Notes: a model not told the origin generated them from the letters alone. 64,000 nucleotides of DNA from Kribbella soli (GCF_004331345.1 NZ_SJJZ01000005.1:310001-374000); one strand, 5' to 3'. Counted from the first letter of the stretch, positions 43,981-52,220 are shown. A program made the numbers and translations.

Positions 43981-45024
43981 ATGAGGTTCCGCGCCCCAAT
44001 AACAGCCCTACTAACCCTGGCAACCGCCCTACCCGCAGCCACCATCACCACCGCCTTCTCCACCACAACCGCCACGGCTGCCGCCACGACCGGCACCACC
44101 ACAGTCGCGTCGGCTCCTGCGGTGGGGCGCCGGGTTGTGCAGATTGACGGGCGGACGACTGATCGGTATCCGGAAGGGATCGCCTGGGATCCGACTCGGC
44201 GGGCGTTCCTGGTCGGGTCGATGGCGACCGGCCGGATCTCCGTGGTCGGCCGCGACGGCGTACCGCATCCGTTCGGCGTCGCACCCGGCGTCTCCACCTT
44301 CGGCCTGCATGTCGATGCCGTCCGCAACCGAGTGCTCGTCACGTACGCCGACATCGGCAACGGCGAGCGGTCATCGGAATCCACCACCTACAAGCAATCC
44401 GGCGTCGCCATCTATAACCTGCGCACCGGCCAACTCGAGCAGCGCGTCGACCTGAACACACCCCGCCTGAACCCGGCCGGCGGCCACCACGGCGTCAACG
44501 ACCTGGCGATCGATGCCGCCGGCAACGCCTACGTCACCGACCCGGCATCCGACGCGATCTACAAGGTCACGCCGGCGGGCGCCGCAACCGTCCTGATCCG
44601 CGACGAGCGCCTGCGCAGCGACACGATCGGCGCCAACGGCATCGTCTGGCACCCGGCCGGCTACCTCCTGACGGTCCGCTACGACACCGGCACCTTGTTC
44701 CGCATCTCGCCGCGCGGTGAACTCAGTACCACTGGTCTGACCAGTGCACTGGTCGGCGGAGACGGCTTGGCTCTCACGCATGACGGTCGCCTGATCGCGA
44801 TCACCAACAAGCTCGGTGCCCCCGGCGTCGAGCAGGCGACCGTGCTGAGCAGTCGCGACAACTACCGAACCGCACAGGTCCGATCGATCGAGCCATGGCC
44901 GGTCGCCGGTCCGACAACGGCCGCGGTCACGCCGTACGGCACCTATGTGCTGAGCGGGCGGATCGACGTACTGCTCGCCGGCGGCTCGTCGGACCAGTTC
45001 ACCATCCGGAGGATGAGTCAGTGA
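43981..45024 (+). CDS. Secreted SMP-30/gluconolactonase-like beta-propeller
   Basis: 347 residues. The signal peptide has a hydrophobic Thr/Ala-rich core with likely cleavage after TATAAA (about residue 35). The mature part shows propeller blades with YPEGIAWDPT, GVNDLAIDAAGNAYVTDPASDAIYKV and NGIVWHPAGYLLTVRY. Family members are lactonases or sugar-binding propellers; catalytic metal ligands cannot be assigned safely. Its final codons lie in the first unit of a tandem repeat. Confidence 0.82.
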   Translation: MRFRAPITALLTLATALPAATITTAFSTTTATAAATTGTTTVASAPAVGRRVVQIDGRTTDRYPEGIAWDPTRRAFLVGSMATGRISVVGRDGVPHPFGVAPGVSTFGLHVDAVRNRVLVTYADIGNGERSSESTTYKQSGVAIYNLRTGQLEQRVDLNTPRLNPAGGHHGVNDLAIDAAGNAYVTDPASDAIYKVTPAGAATVLIRDERLRSDTIGANGIVWHPAGYLLTVRYDTGTLFRISPRGELSTTGLTSALVGGDGLALTHDGRLIAITNKLGAPGVEQATVLSSRDNYRTAQVRSIEPWPVAGPTTAAVTPYGTYVLSGRIDVLLAGGSSDQFTIRRMSQ

Positions 45025-45109
45025 CTGGTCGGACCAGTTCACCATCCGGCGGATGAGAGTCGCTGACTGGTCGGACCAGTTCGCTGTTCGGCGGATGAGT
45101 CGGTGGCTG
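44988..45109 (+). repeat. Three-unit tandem repeat spanning a stop codon
   Basis: Units of 40, 42 and 40 bp start at 44988, 45028 and 45070, each beginning GTCGGACCAGTTC and containing a CCGGAGGATGAGT or CGGCGGATGAGT block. Similarity falls from unit 2 to unit 3. The first unit encodes the last 11 residues and stop of the propeller gene; the others are non-coding. Confidence 0.75.
45024..45080. promoter_or_regulatory. Two 15-bp palindromes upstream of the RpiR gene
   Basis: ACTGGTC-G-GACCAGT occurs at 45024-45038 and 45066-45080, 42 nt apart (four helical turns), 90-147 bp before the RpiR start. Related copies are ACTGGTC-T-GACCAGT at 44731-44745 and 54128-54142, and a one-mismatch copy at 45420-45434. 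They resemble sugar-regulator operators. Confidence 0.55.
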
Positions 45110-45170
45110 GCCGGAATCGGACAGTGTGAATCCTTGTAATTGCAGTTGAGGTGCTCTGAGAATTCTTTAC

Positions 45171-46058
45171 ATGAGCGCTGTCGAGTCGCCACCGCCGTCG
45201 CCGAGTCTCGAGGCGCGGATCCACGGCCTGCTGCCGGTGCTCAGCCCGGCGCAGGCGCGGATCGCCGCCGAGGTGCTCCGCGACCCGGCGGCGGTCGCCT
45301 CGTCGACGATCGGCCAGTTGGCGGCCCGCTGCGGTACGTCGCTGCCGAGCGTGACCCGGTTCTGCCTCGCGCTCGGTCTGTCCGGGTACGCCGAGTTGCG
45401 GCTGACATTGGCGGCCGAGAGTGGTCGGACCAGTCCGAGTTGGGAGCGGGGGACCGGCTCCGAGGTAGGTCCGGACGACTCGCTGGACGACGTACTCCGG
45501 ACCCTGCTTCGCGCCGACACCCGCGCGCTCGAGGACACCGTCGCGGCGCTCGACGTCGACGCGCTCGGGCGGGCCGTCCGGGCGATCTCCGACGCGCGGC
45601 GGATCGATCTGTACGCCGTCGCGGGGTCGGCGTCCGTCGCCGAGGACCTGCGGCTGCGGCTGCACCGGATCGGGCGTAGCGCGAGCACCTGGAGCGACGT
45701 ACACACCGCGCTGGCCAGTTCCGCGCTGCTCGGCACCGGGGATGTCGCGATCGGGATCTCGCACAGCGGCGAGACGATCGAGGTCCTGGAACCGATGACC
45801 CGGTCCGGCCGGCAGGGCGCGACGACTGTTGCCATCACCAACTATCCCCGGTCGCCGCTGGCCCGCGCGGCGGACATCGTTCTGGTCACCGCGGCCCGCG
45901 ACGTCACCTTCCGCACCGGGGGACTGTCCGGGCGGCATGCCCAGATGATCGTCATGGACGCCATCTATCTCGGCGTCGCCCAACGCGACTATCCGCTGGC
46001 AGAACAGGCCTTCGACGCGACTGCCGACGCAGTGTCCACGCACCGGCAACGCTCCTGA
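45171..46058 (+). CDS. RpiR/MurR-family transcriptional regulator with SIS domain
   Basis: 295 residues. An N-terminal RpiR helix-turn-helix (about 35-80: SSTIGQLAARCGTSLPSVTRFC) precedes a sugar-isomerase SIS domain (about 125-265) with IDLYAVAGSASVAEDL and the phosphosugar loop GISHSGETIEV. It should sense a phosphorylated sugar or amino sugar. Palindromes upstream are candidate operators for autoregulation. The secreted TIM-barrel gene follows 43 nt downstream and is probably controlled with it. Confidence 0.92.
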   Translation: MSAVESPPPSPSLEARIHGLLPVLSPAQARIAAEVLRDPAAVASSTIGQLAARCGTSLPSVTRFCLALGLSGYAELRLTLAAESGRTSPSWERGTGSEVGPDDSLDDVLRTLLRADTRALEDTVAALDVDALGRAVRAISDARRIDLYAVAGSASVAEDLRLRLHRIGRSASTWSDVHTALASSALLGTGDVAIGISHSGETIEVLEPMTRSGRQGATTVAITNYPRSPLARAADIVLVTAARDVTFRTGGLSGRHAQMIVMDAIYLGVAQRDYPLAEQAFDATADAVSTHRQRS

Positions 46059-46101
46059 ACAACCCTCGCCACTCCGTTCGACCGCCTTTCGAAGGAGAGA
46101 C

Positions 46102-47538
46102 ATGCAGAGTCCGCACGAGATCCTCGGCCCCAGCCGTCGCAGCCTGCTGCTCGGCGCCACCGCCACCGCCCTCACCGCAGGAGCCGTAACTGCGGCATCC
46201 GCCGCCACAGCATCCGCCTCCACCACAGCGTCCGCTTCCGCAGGATCCGCGTCGGGTGCCGCTGCCGGTGCGGCTGCCGGTGCGACCGGCTCGGCTGCGG
46301 TCGCCGTACCGTCACCTGACACGTTGCCGTTGACGGGCGGGGCCGACTTCCCGATCGGGTTGTTCTGGCCGCCGCACCCGTATGCGAGTACGGCGGAACG
46401 GTTCGCCGAGATCAAGAACGCCGGGTTCGACTTCGTCATCTCCGGCAACTACGCCGGCGACGGCAACATCTTCCAGTACCAGCTCGGGCTCGCCCGCGAC
46501 GCCGGCCTGAAGATGCTGATCTCCGACGACATCCAGATCCGCAACATGTCCCGCTGGTTCTCGATTTCTGACACCACGTCAGATTTCCTCAGCGTCACCC
46601 CGGCCGAGGCTGCCGCGCTCTACGTTCGGGCCCGCGACGCGTACGGTCCGTACTCTTCGCTGGCCGGTTTCAACTTCTACGACGAACCCGGCGCGGGCTG
46701 GTTCGCCACGCTGGCGAAGGCGTTGTCGATCTCCCGTGAGCTGGCGCCGCAACTGCTGCCGTACATCAACCTGTTCCCGTCCGACGACGCGTCGTACTAC
46801 CGTGGCTTCGTCGATGTGGTGAAGCCGTCGCTGATCTCGTTCGACCGGTACCCGCTGCTCTCCGAGGGTCGCGAGGACGCGAACTACTTCCACAACTGGG
46901 CGATCGTCCGGGACGCCGCGCTGCACGGCGACATCCCGTCCTGGGTGTTCATCCAGACGCTTGCCTACAACAACCATCGCGAACCGACCGCGGCCGAGCT
47001 GCTCTGGCAGGTGAACATCAGCCTCGCGTACGGCGCGAAGGGCATCCAGTACTTCACCTACTGGACGCCCGAAGCTGCCCGGGGTGAAGGGTTCGGGCCG
47101 GCGCTGATCACCGTCGACGGGCAACGAACTTCGCGGTACGACGCGGCGAAACAGATCAACACCACCTGGCTGCACCAGGTCGGCCGCGAACTCAAGCCGC
47201 TCGTGTCCGAAACCGTGGAGCACGCCAACGAAACACCGCTGCCGAACGGAGCCGTCGGCTTCACCCCGACGAACCTGGTGTCGGGCATCACCGGCGATGC
47301 GGTCGTGGTCGGCACCTTCCGATCCCGGGACACCACGTCCGGCGATCGGTGGCTACTGGTCGCCAACCGCTCGCACAGCACGCGGGCGCGAGCAGTCGTA
47401 TCGGTGAACGAACAAACGGTCGGCTCGATCGGAATCTTCCAACCGGCCCGCCAGAAATACACCCCACAACGCGTAGCCCCGATCCCCATCTCCCTGAACC
47501 CCGGCGCCGCAACCCTCCTAAAACTAACCACCAAGTAA
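46102..47538 (+). CDS. Tat-exported TIM-barrel protein, putative glycoside hydrolase
   Basis: 478 residues. A twin-arginine signal (SRRSLLLGA, 11-19) leads to an Ala/Ser/Thr/Gly-rich linker to about 70, then a single barrel-like domain. GFNFYDEP (189-196) has an Asp-Glu pair at a strand end, as in clan GH-A enzymes. Further marks are LISFDRYPLL and GAKGIQYFTYW. The last 90 residues form a beta-rich domain. It is likely a secreted sugar-cleaving enzyme, but the family number is uncertain. A long hairpin follows. Confidence 0.8.
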   Translation: MQSPHEILGPSRRSLLLGATATALTAGAVTAASAATASASTTASASAGSASGAAAGAAAGATGSAAVAVPSPDTLPLTGGADFPIGLFWPPHPYASTAERFAEIKNAGFDFVISGNYAGDGNIFQYQLGLARDAGLKMLISDDIQIRNMSRWFSISDTTSDFLSVTPAEAAALYVRARDAYGPYSSLAGFNFYDEPGAGWFATLAKALSISRELAPQLLPYINLFPSDDASYYRGFVDVVKPSLISFDRYPLLSEGREDANYFHNWAIVRDAALHGDIPSWVFIQTLAYNNHREPTAAELLWQVNISLAYGAKGIQYFTYWTPEAARGEGFGPALITVDGQRTSRYDAAKQINTTWLHQVGRELKPLVSETVEHANETPLPNGAVGFTPTNLVSGITGDAVVVGTFRSRDTTSGDRWLLVANRSHSTRARAVVSVNEQTVGSIGIFQPARQKYTPQRVAPIPISLNPGAATLLKLTTK

Positions 47539-47550
47539 CCCACACGTCGG

Positions 47551-47622
47551 GGGTTGCCTCCTCAACTGGAGAGTTGCCCACGGAATCCCCACCGGGCAAC
47601 CCGCCACTCCAGGAGGCAACCC
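47551..47622. terminator. Nested long hairpin between convergent genes
   Basis: GGGTTGCCTCCT (47551-47562) pairs exactly with AGGAGGCAACCC (47611-47622). Inside, GTTGCCC (47573-47579) pairs with GGGCAAC (47594-47600), and CTGGAG can pair with CTCCAG. GTTGCC-type words occur four times. It may be a bidirectional terminator or a protein-binding repeat. Confidence 0.55.
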
Positions 47623-47671
47623 GCCAACCCGCCGCCCCGCCGACCCGGCGTACGGCCGGCCCGGCGTCCAT

Positions 47672-47751
47672 CGAGTCGTGGACATCGGCTGCCGAACACC
47701 GCCTCGATCCACGACTCGCAGTTTCGGAGACCAACCAAACGCCACGACTCG
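47672..47751. repeat. Intergenic triple 9-mer element, copy 2
   Basis: CGAGTCGTG at 47672-47680 and CACGACTCG at 47710-47718 and 47743-47751 repeat the words, orientation and 38/33-nt spacing of the element at 14269-14348. The spacers are mostly different in sequence, so the geometry, not the whole segment, is what is conserved. Confidence 0.7.
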
Positions 47752-47863
47752 GCGTGATATCGGGCGAGCGATGGTTCCGCGCGGGGGCGACGCGCCGTGC
47801 GCGGCGGCTCTCTGGCGGGGCACGTGGTGTGCGGCCAGGTGGTGTGCGGCAGGTGGGTATGAG

Positions 47864-49045
47864 TTAGGTGGTTTGGCCGGTGTAGATGCCGGGGGTTCGG
47901 AAGCGGAGGGGTGGGGCTGCGTATTCCTCCAGGGCGTGGGCGGTCCAGCCGATCATGCGGGCGAGGGCGAAGAGGGCGTCGCCGGCGTCGGGACGGAAGT
48001 TGTAGGCGTGCATGACGGCGGCGATCGCGAGGTCGCTGTTGGGGAACGTCGGCGTACGTTCGGCGATCGCGTGGATCGTGCTGACGATGGGGTCGTCGCC
48101 GAGGAGTTCGAGCAGTACGTCGGCGCGCGGGTCGCGGTGCTGGTAGATGCGGTGGCCGAAGCCGGGGATCGGTTCGCCGGAACGCAACTGGTCGGACAAC
48201 GCCTTCATCGGGTCGTGTTTCGCTCGGTCCAGGAACTCGTAGGCGAGTGTCGGCGCGGCGCCGTGGTACTGGCCGTCGAGTGCGCCGAGTCCGGCCGAGA
48301 TGACGGCGTACAGGTTCGCGCGTGCGCTGGCCGCGACCCTGGCTGCGACGGTGGAGACGGCGAGTCCGTGGTCGGCCAGGAGGATGAGTGCGGCGTCGAG
48401 TACTTCCGGTCGCGGTTCTTCGTCCGAGAGCTTCGGCCAGAGTTTCCCGCCCAGCGTCGTACGCGTGACGATCCGTCCCGGGAGTGCCGCGACCAACGTC
48501 CCGATCAACCTCCCGGCCGCGGCAGTCACCGACGCCGTCGACAGGTCGAACCGCAATGGATCCGCGGCCCCCAACACAGCCACCGCCACCCGCAACCGAT
48601 CCGTCAACCGAGCCCCTGCCGGCACCACCTCCATGGCCGCCCGAGCCAACTCCACCCCCTCCCGCTCCACCCCGAACAAACTCTCCGCTTGCGGCACCGC
48701 ACCCGAATCTGTTGGGGGTCGGCCGGTCCAGAGGAGGGTGGCTACTTGTTCGAGGGTGGCGGTGGTGGCTAGGGATTGGGCGGAGTGGCCTCGGTAGTAG
48801 AGGTTGTCGTCCTGAAGGAGGGTCAGTTCGGATTCGATGCGTTCGACTACGCCGGAATGTTCTACCGAGCGGGCGGCGAGGCGTTCGACGTCGGCGGCGG
48901 GGAAGAGGCTGCCGCGGCGGCCGCGGGCTCGGACGCTGGTCAGGAGGCCCCGGCTGACGTAGGCGTAAACCGTTGCCGGCTTGACCTGCAGACGGCGCGC
49001 CACCTCGGCGGTGGTCAGGTAATTCTCGTCACCTTCGGACGGCAT
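47864..49045 (-). CDS. Citrate synthase with N-terminal helix-turn-helix
   Basis: 393 residues from ATG 49045 (GGAG upstream). Residues about 5-60 form a MerR-like DNA-binding helix-turn-helix (YLTTAEVARRLQVKPATVYAYVSRGLL). The rest is a citrate synthase: His in DGQYHGAAP, His in GFGHRIYQHRDPR and Asp in FPNSDLAIAA, so the catalytic triad is present. Such fusions occur in actinobacteria as CitA-like or methylcitrate synthases (family recollection). The helix-turn-helix may bind the nested palindrome between this gene and the divergent citrate synthase. Confidence 0.9.
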   Translation of the reverse strand: MPSEGDENYLTTAEVARRLQVKPATVYAYVSRGLLTSVRARGRRGSLFPAADVERLAARSVEHSGVVERIESELTLLQDDNLYYRGHSAQSLATTATLEQVATLLWTGRPPTDSGAVPQAESLFGVEREGVELARAAMEVVPAGARLTDRLRVAVAVLGAADPLRFDLSTASVTAAAGRLIGTLVAALPGRIVTRTTLGGKLWPKLSDEEPRPEVLDAALILLADHGLAVSTVAARVAASARANLYAVISAGLGALDGQYHGAAPTLAYEFLDRAKHDPMKALSDQLRSGEPIPGFGHRIYQHRDPRADVLLELLGDDPIVSTIHAIAERTPTFPNSDLAIAAVMHAYNFRPDAGDALFALARMIGWTAHALEEYAAPPLRFRTPGIYTGQTT

Positions 49046-49067
49046 CCCCGCTCCTCGGACCATTCAT

Positions 49068-49109
49068 GTTGACTGGATCAATATTGACAATCATTGATCG
49101 CCTGTCAAC
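49068..49109. promoter_or_regulatory. Nested inverted repeat between two divergent citrate synthase genes
   Basis: GTTGAC (49068-49073) and GTCAAC (49104-49109) form the outer pair; GATCAAT (49076-49082) and ATTGATC (49093-49099) form the inner pair. The region is AT-rich against the background and covers the promoters of both genes. Confidence 0.6.
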
Positions 49110-49118
49110 TCTGAAGAT

Positions 49119-50261
49119 ATGTCAACAACGATCAATGTTCCGCCCGGCCTGCGCAATGTCGTCGTCACCGAGACGACCCTCGGCGACGTCCGTGGCGACG
49201 AGGGTTTCTATCACTACCGCGAGTACTCGGCGATCGATCTCGCCAAGTCCAAGACTCTCGAAGACGTCTGGTACCTGATGTTCGAGGGCTACCTCCCGAG
49301 CGCCGCCGAGCGCGAGCGGTTCGTCGCCGAGATTGCCCCGCTGCGCGTCCTCCCGGACGAGGTCAGCGCGGTCCTCCCGGCGATCGCGACCGCCGGTACG
49401 ACGTTCAACCCGCTCGCCGGCCTCCGAACCGCCCTGTCGCTCCTGGCGGCTGTCCGTGGTCTCCCGCCGCTCTGGGACGCCGACCCGGCTCGCCGTAAGG
49501 CCGACGCGATGCTGGTCTGCGCAGTGACACCGACCATCCTCGCGGCCCTCTACCGGCTGCGTGAAGGACAGCAGCCGCTGGAGCCGCGCGCCGACCTGTC
49601 GGCGGCCGAGAACTGGCTCTATCTGGTGACCGGCGCCGAACCCACTGCCGTCCACGCGACCGCGATCGAGCACTACCTGGTCTCGACCGTCGACCACGGT
49701 TTCAACGCGTCCACCTTCACCGCCCGCGTCATCGCGTCCACTGGTGCGGACGTGGTCGCGGCCGTCGCGGGTGCGATCGGTGCGTTCTCCGGTCCGCTGC
49801 ACGGCGGCGCGCCGGATCGCGCTCTCGCGAGCCTCGACGAGATCGGTACGCCGGACCGCATCGACGACTGGGTCCGCGCGAAGGTGTCCGCCGGCGACCG
49901 GATCATGGGGTTCGGGCATGCGGTGTACCGCACCGAGGACCCGCGTTCGCTGATGCTGCGCGACATCGCTCGCGGGATCGGCGGCGAGCTCGTCGACTTC
50001 GCGACGACCGTCGAGCAGCGGATCGTCGACGTACTCGCCGAGCTGAAGCCGGGTCGCAACCTGTACGCCAACGTCGAGTTCTACGCTGGCGTCGTGATGG
50101 AGCTGTGCGGTATCCCGCGCGCGATGTTCACGCCGACGTTCGCCGTCAGCCGCATCATCGGCTGGTCCGCCAACATCCTCGAACAGTCCACCGACCCGAA
50201 GATCATCCGCCCGGCCGCGACGTACGTCGGCCCGCAGCCTCCCGCGCCCGTCCCTAGCTGA
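49119..50261 (+). CDS. Citrate synthase (second, divergent paralogue)
   Basis: 380 residues. Active-site His residues are in GPLHGGAPDRAL and GFGHAVYRTEDPR. The position of the catalytic Asp reads Glu (NVEFYAG). The short length and absence of a DNA-binding domain separate it from the neighbour at 47864. It may be a citrate or 2-methylcitrate synthase; propionyl-CoA use is possible given the methylmalonyl-CoA genes in this window. Its stop overlaps the convergent monooxygenase by 8 bp. Confidence 0.9.
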   Translation: MSTTINVPPGLRNVVVTETTLGDVRGDEGFYHYREYSAIDLAKSKTLEDVWYLMFEGYLPSAAERERFVAEIAPLRVLPDEVSAVLPAIATAGTTFNPLAGLRTALSLLAAVRGLPPLWDADPARRKADAMLVCAVTPTILAALYRLREGQQPLEPRADLSAAENWLYLVTGAEPTAVHATAIEHYLVSTVDHGFNASTFTARVIASTGADVVAAVAGAIGAFSGPLHGGAPDRALASLDEIGTPDRIDDWVRAKVSAGDRIMGFGHAVYRTEDPRSLMLRDIARGIGGELVDFATTVEQRIVDVLAELKPGRNLYANVEFYAGVVMELCGIPRAMFTPTFAVSRIIGWSANILEQSTDPKIIRPAATYVGPQPPAPVPS

Positions 50262-51687
50262 ACTGCATGACGCCGTCGTCGAGTCGGTTGTAGCGGAGGG
50301 TGATGAGGTCGCGGGGGTAGTTCTGGCGGAGGCGCCAGGGGCCTTGGGTTCCTTGGCGGGGGAGGATCTGGGCGGCGCGGCGGATGTAGCCGGAGGAGAG
50401 GTCGACGACGGGGCGGGGTGGGGCGTCGTACTCGGAGGGGTCGACCTCGGGGAGGCAGACGCGGGTGCCGGTTGCGGTGAGGTGGTTGAGCAGCCGGCAC
50501 ACGTACTGCGAGGTGAGGTCGGAGCGCAACGTCCACGAGTTGTTGGTGTACCCGATGCACCAGGCGAGGTTCGGTACGCCGCTCAGCATCATGCCCTTGT
50601 AGACGAACGTGTCGTGCGGCGCCACCGCCCGCCCGTCCACCGTCACCTGGATGTTGCCGAGCGCAACCATGCGGAGGCCGGTCGCGGTGACCACGAGATC
50701 GGCCTCCAGCTCACGCCCGGACCGCAGCCGCAGTCCGGTCGGCGTGAACCGATCGATCTCGTCGGTCACCACCGAGGCCGACCCGTTACGCAATGCCTTG
50801 AACAGGTCCGCGTCCGGGACCAGACACAGTCGCTGATCCCAGGGCTTGTACCGCGGCGTGAAGTGCGGATCGACCGGGATCGACTCCGGCAGCTCTTTCG
50901 CCACAAAGCTGTTCAACAGCCAGGCAGCATGCGCCGGCCATTTCCGGAACGCGCTGTAGACCGCGGTGCTCGCGACGACGTTCTTCCCGCGGATCAACCG
51001 GTGCGCGAGCTTCTCGGGCAGTACGGCGCGGATGCGGTCGGACATCGCGTCGTGGGCCGGGCGAGAGGCGACGTAGCTCGGCGACCGCTGCAGCATCGTC
51101 ACGTGTTCCGCCGTACCCGCCATCGCGGGCACCAGAGTCACCGCGGTCGCGCCGCTGCCGATCACGACCACCCGCTGGCCGGCGTAGTCCAACTGGTCCG
51201 GCCAGTGTTGCGGGTGCACGATCCGCCCCTGGAAATCATTCTTTCCGTCGAAGTCGACGACGTACCCCGAGTCGTAGTCGTAGTAGCCGCTGCACACGTA
51301 GAGGAACGAGCACGTGTACGCCGCGTCCGCCGTCTCCACGGTCCACAGTGCGTCCGCCGACGACCACGAGGCGCGGACGACGCGCTGTCCGAAGCGGATG
51401 TGCTTGTCGATCCCGTACGTCGACGCGGTCTCGTACAGGTAGTCGAGGATCGACGGCCCGTCCGCGATCGCCTTCGCCGCCTTCCACGGGTGGAACGGGA
51501 ACCCGAGCGTGAACATGTCGGAGTCCGACCGCACCCCCGGGTACCGGAACAGGTCCCAGGTGCCGCCGAGCGCGTCGCGGCCCTCAAGGACGGCGTACGT
51601 GCGGTCCGGGCACCGGGTCTGGATCCGGTACGCCGCGCCGATCCCGGACAGGCCCGCGCCGACGATCAGGACGTCGAGGTGCTCCAT
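50254..51687 (-). CDS. Flavin monooxygenase, Baeyer-Villiger type (EthA-like)
   Basis: 477 residues from ATG 51687. The FAD site is VLIVGAGLSGIGAAY (7-20). The Baeyer-Villiger fingerprint FxGxxxHxxxWP is FQGRIVHPQHWP (152-163), and the NADPH site is VVVIGSGATAVTL (about 169-181). It should insert oxygen into ketones or oxidise thioether-type compounds, as EthA does. An AT-rich divergent promoter (51688-51790) separates it from the DGPF gene. Confidence 0.92.
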   Translation of the reverse strand: MEHLDVLIVGAGLSGIGAAYRIQTRCPDRTYAVLEGRDALGGTWDLFRYPGVRSDSDMFTLGFPFHPWKAAKAIADGPSILDYLYETASTYGIDKHIRFGQRVVRASWSSADALWTVETADAAYTCSFLYVCSGYYDYDSGYVVDFDGKNDFQGRIVHPQHWPDQLDYAGQRVVVIGSGATAVTLVPAMAGTAEHVTMLQRSPSYVASRPAHDAMSDRIRAVLPEKLAHRLIRGKNVVASTAVYSAFRKWPAHAAWLLNSFVAKELPESIPVDPHFTPRYKPWDQRLCLVPDADLFKALRNGSASVVTDEIDRFTPTGLRLRSGRELEADLVVTATGLRMVALGNIQVTVDGRAVAPHDTFVYKGMMLSGVPNLAWCIGYTNNSWTLRSDLTSQYVCRLLNHLTATGTRVCLPEVDPSEYDAPPRPVVDLSSGYIRRAAQILPRQGTQGPWRLRQNYPRDLITLRYNRLDDGVMQFS

Positions 51688-51790
51688 GTACCCCACGGTA
51701 ATAAAAATTCTTTCCGGGTGTTGTCGATTCCGTGTCGCGACGTTCGTCAGCAAGATGTCCAAGTAGAAGACCTCAACGAGGGAGCCCGAG

Positions 51791-52162
51791 ATGGCGCAGT
51801 ACATGTTCCTGCTGTTCGACAGCGAGGAGTGGTACGACAACCTGACGCGCGACGAGTGGCAGCAGGCGATGAAGTTGCACGGGGAGTTCGCGGCGGCGGT
51901 CGAGAAGGCCGGGGCGCGGATCCTCGGCGGGGAGGCGCTCGAGCGGTCCAATACGGCGAGCACGGTCAAGAACCGCGAGGGTGCCGAGCCGCTGGTCACG
52001 GACGGGCCGTTCATCGAGACGCGGGAGGCGCTCGGCGGGTTCTACGTGATCGAGGCGCGTGACCTCGACCAGGCGCTGGAGCTGGCCAAGCTCTGCCCGT
52101 CCGGCAACATCGAGGTCCGTCCGGTGATGCCGACGACCGAGGACGCGGCCCCGCCGGCCTGA
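51791..52162 (+). CDS. DGPF/YCII-related protein, ECF42 partner (second pair)
   Basis: 123 residues. Motif LVTDGPFIETREALGGFYVIEARDL is typical of DGPF proteins. The ECF42 gene begins 131 nt downstream on the same strand, unlike the 10-nt gap of the pair at 28 kb. A GATC-rich palindromic stretch lies between. Confidence 0.9.
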   Translation: MAQYMFLLFDSEEWYDNLTRDEWQQAMKLHGEFAAAVEKAGARILGGEALERSNTASTVKNREGAEPLVTDGPFIETREALGGFYVIEARDLDQALELAKLCPSGNIEVRPVMPTTEDAAPPA

Positions 52163-52177
52163 CCAGCGACGGCGCAC

Positions 52178-52220
52178 GGACGATCGGATCGCGATCGCGA
52201 TCGTGCACGGAGGATCGTCC
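52178..52220. promoter_or_regulatory. GATC-rich inverted repeat between DGPF and ECF42 genes
   Basis: GGACGATC (52178-52185) pairs with GATCGTCC (52213-52220), around a 16-bp perfect palindrome GATCGCGATCGCGATC near 52187-52202. It could be an internal operator or an attenuating hairpin between the two genes. Confidence 0.45.

Larger units (their letters stand above)
47539..47863. other. 325-bp gene-free region between convergent genes
   Basis: It holds a nested hairpin (47551-47622), the second copy of the triple 9-mer element (47672-47751), and a G-rich stretch with GTGGTGTGCGGCC-type repeats (about 47820-47860). Open frames here do not resemble any protein and were not accepted. Confidence 0.6.

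Noticed and set aside
45024..45080. Assignment of the ACTGGTC palindromes as DasR sites
   Set aside because: The DasR consensus has a two-base centre (16 bp); these have a one-base centre, and no DasR gene is in the window.
44988..45109. Possible CRISPR-like repeats
   Set aside because: Units abut without spacers and degrade from one to the next; this is a tandem duplication.
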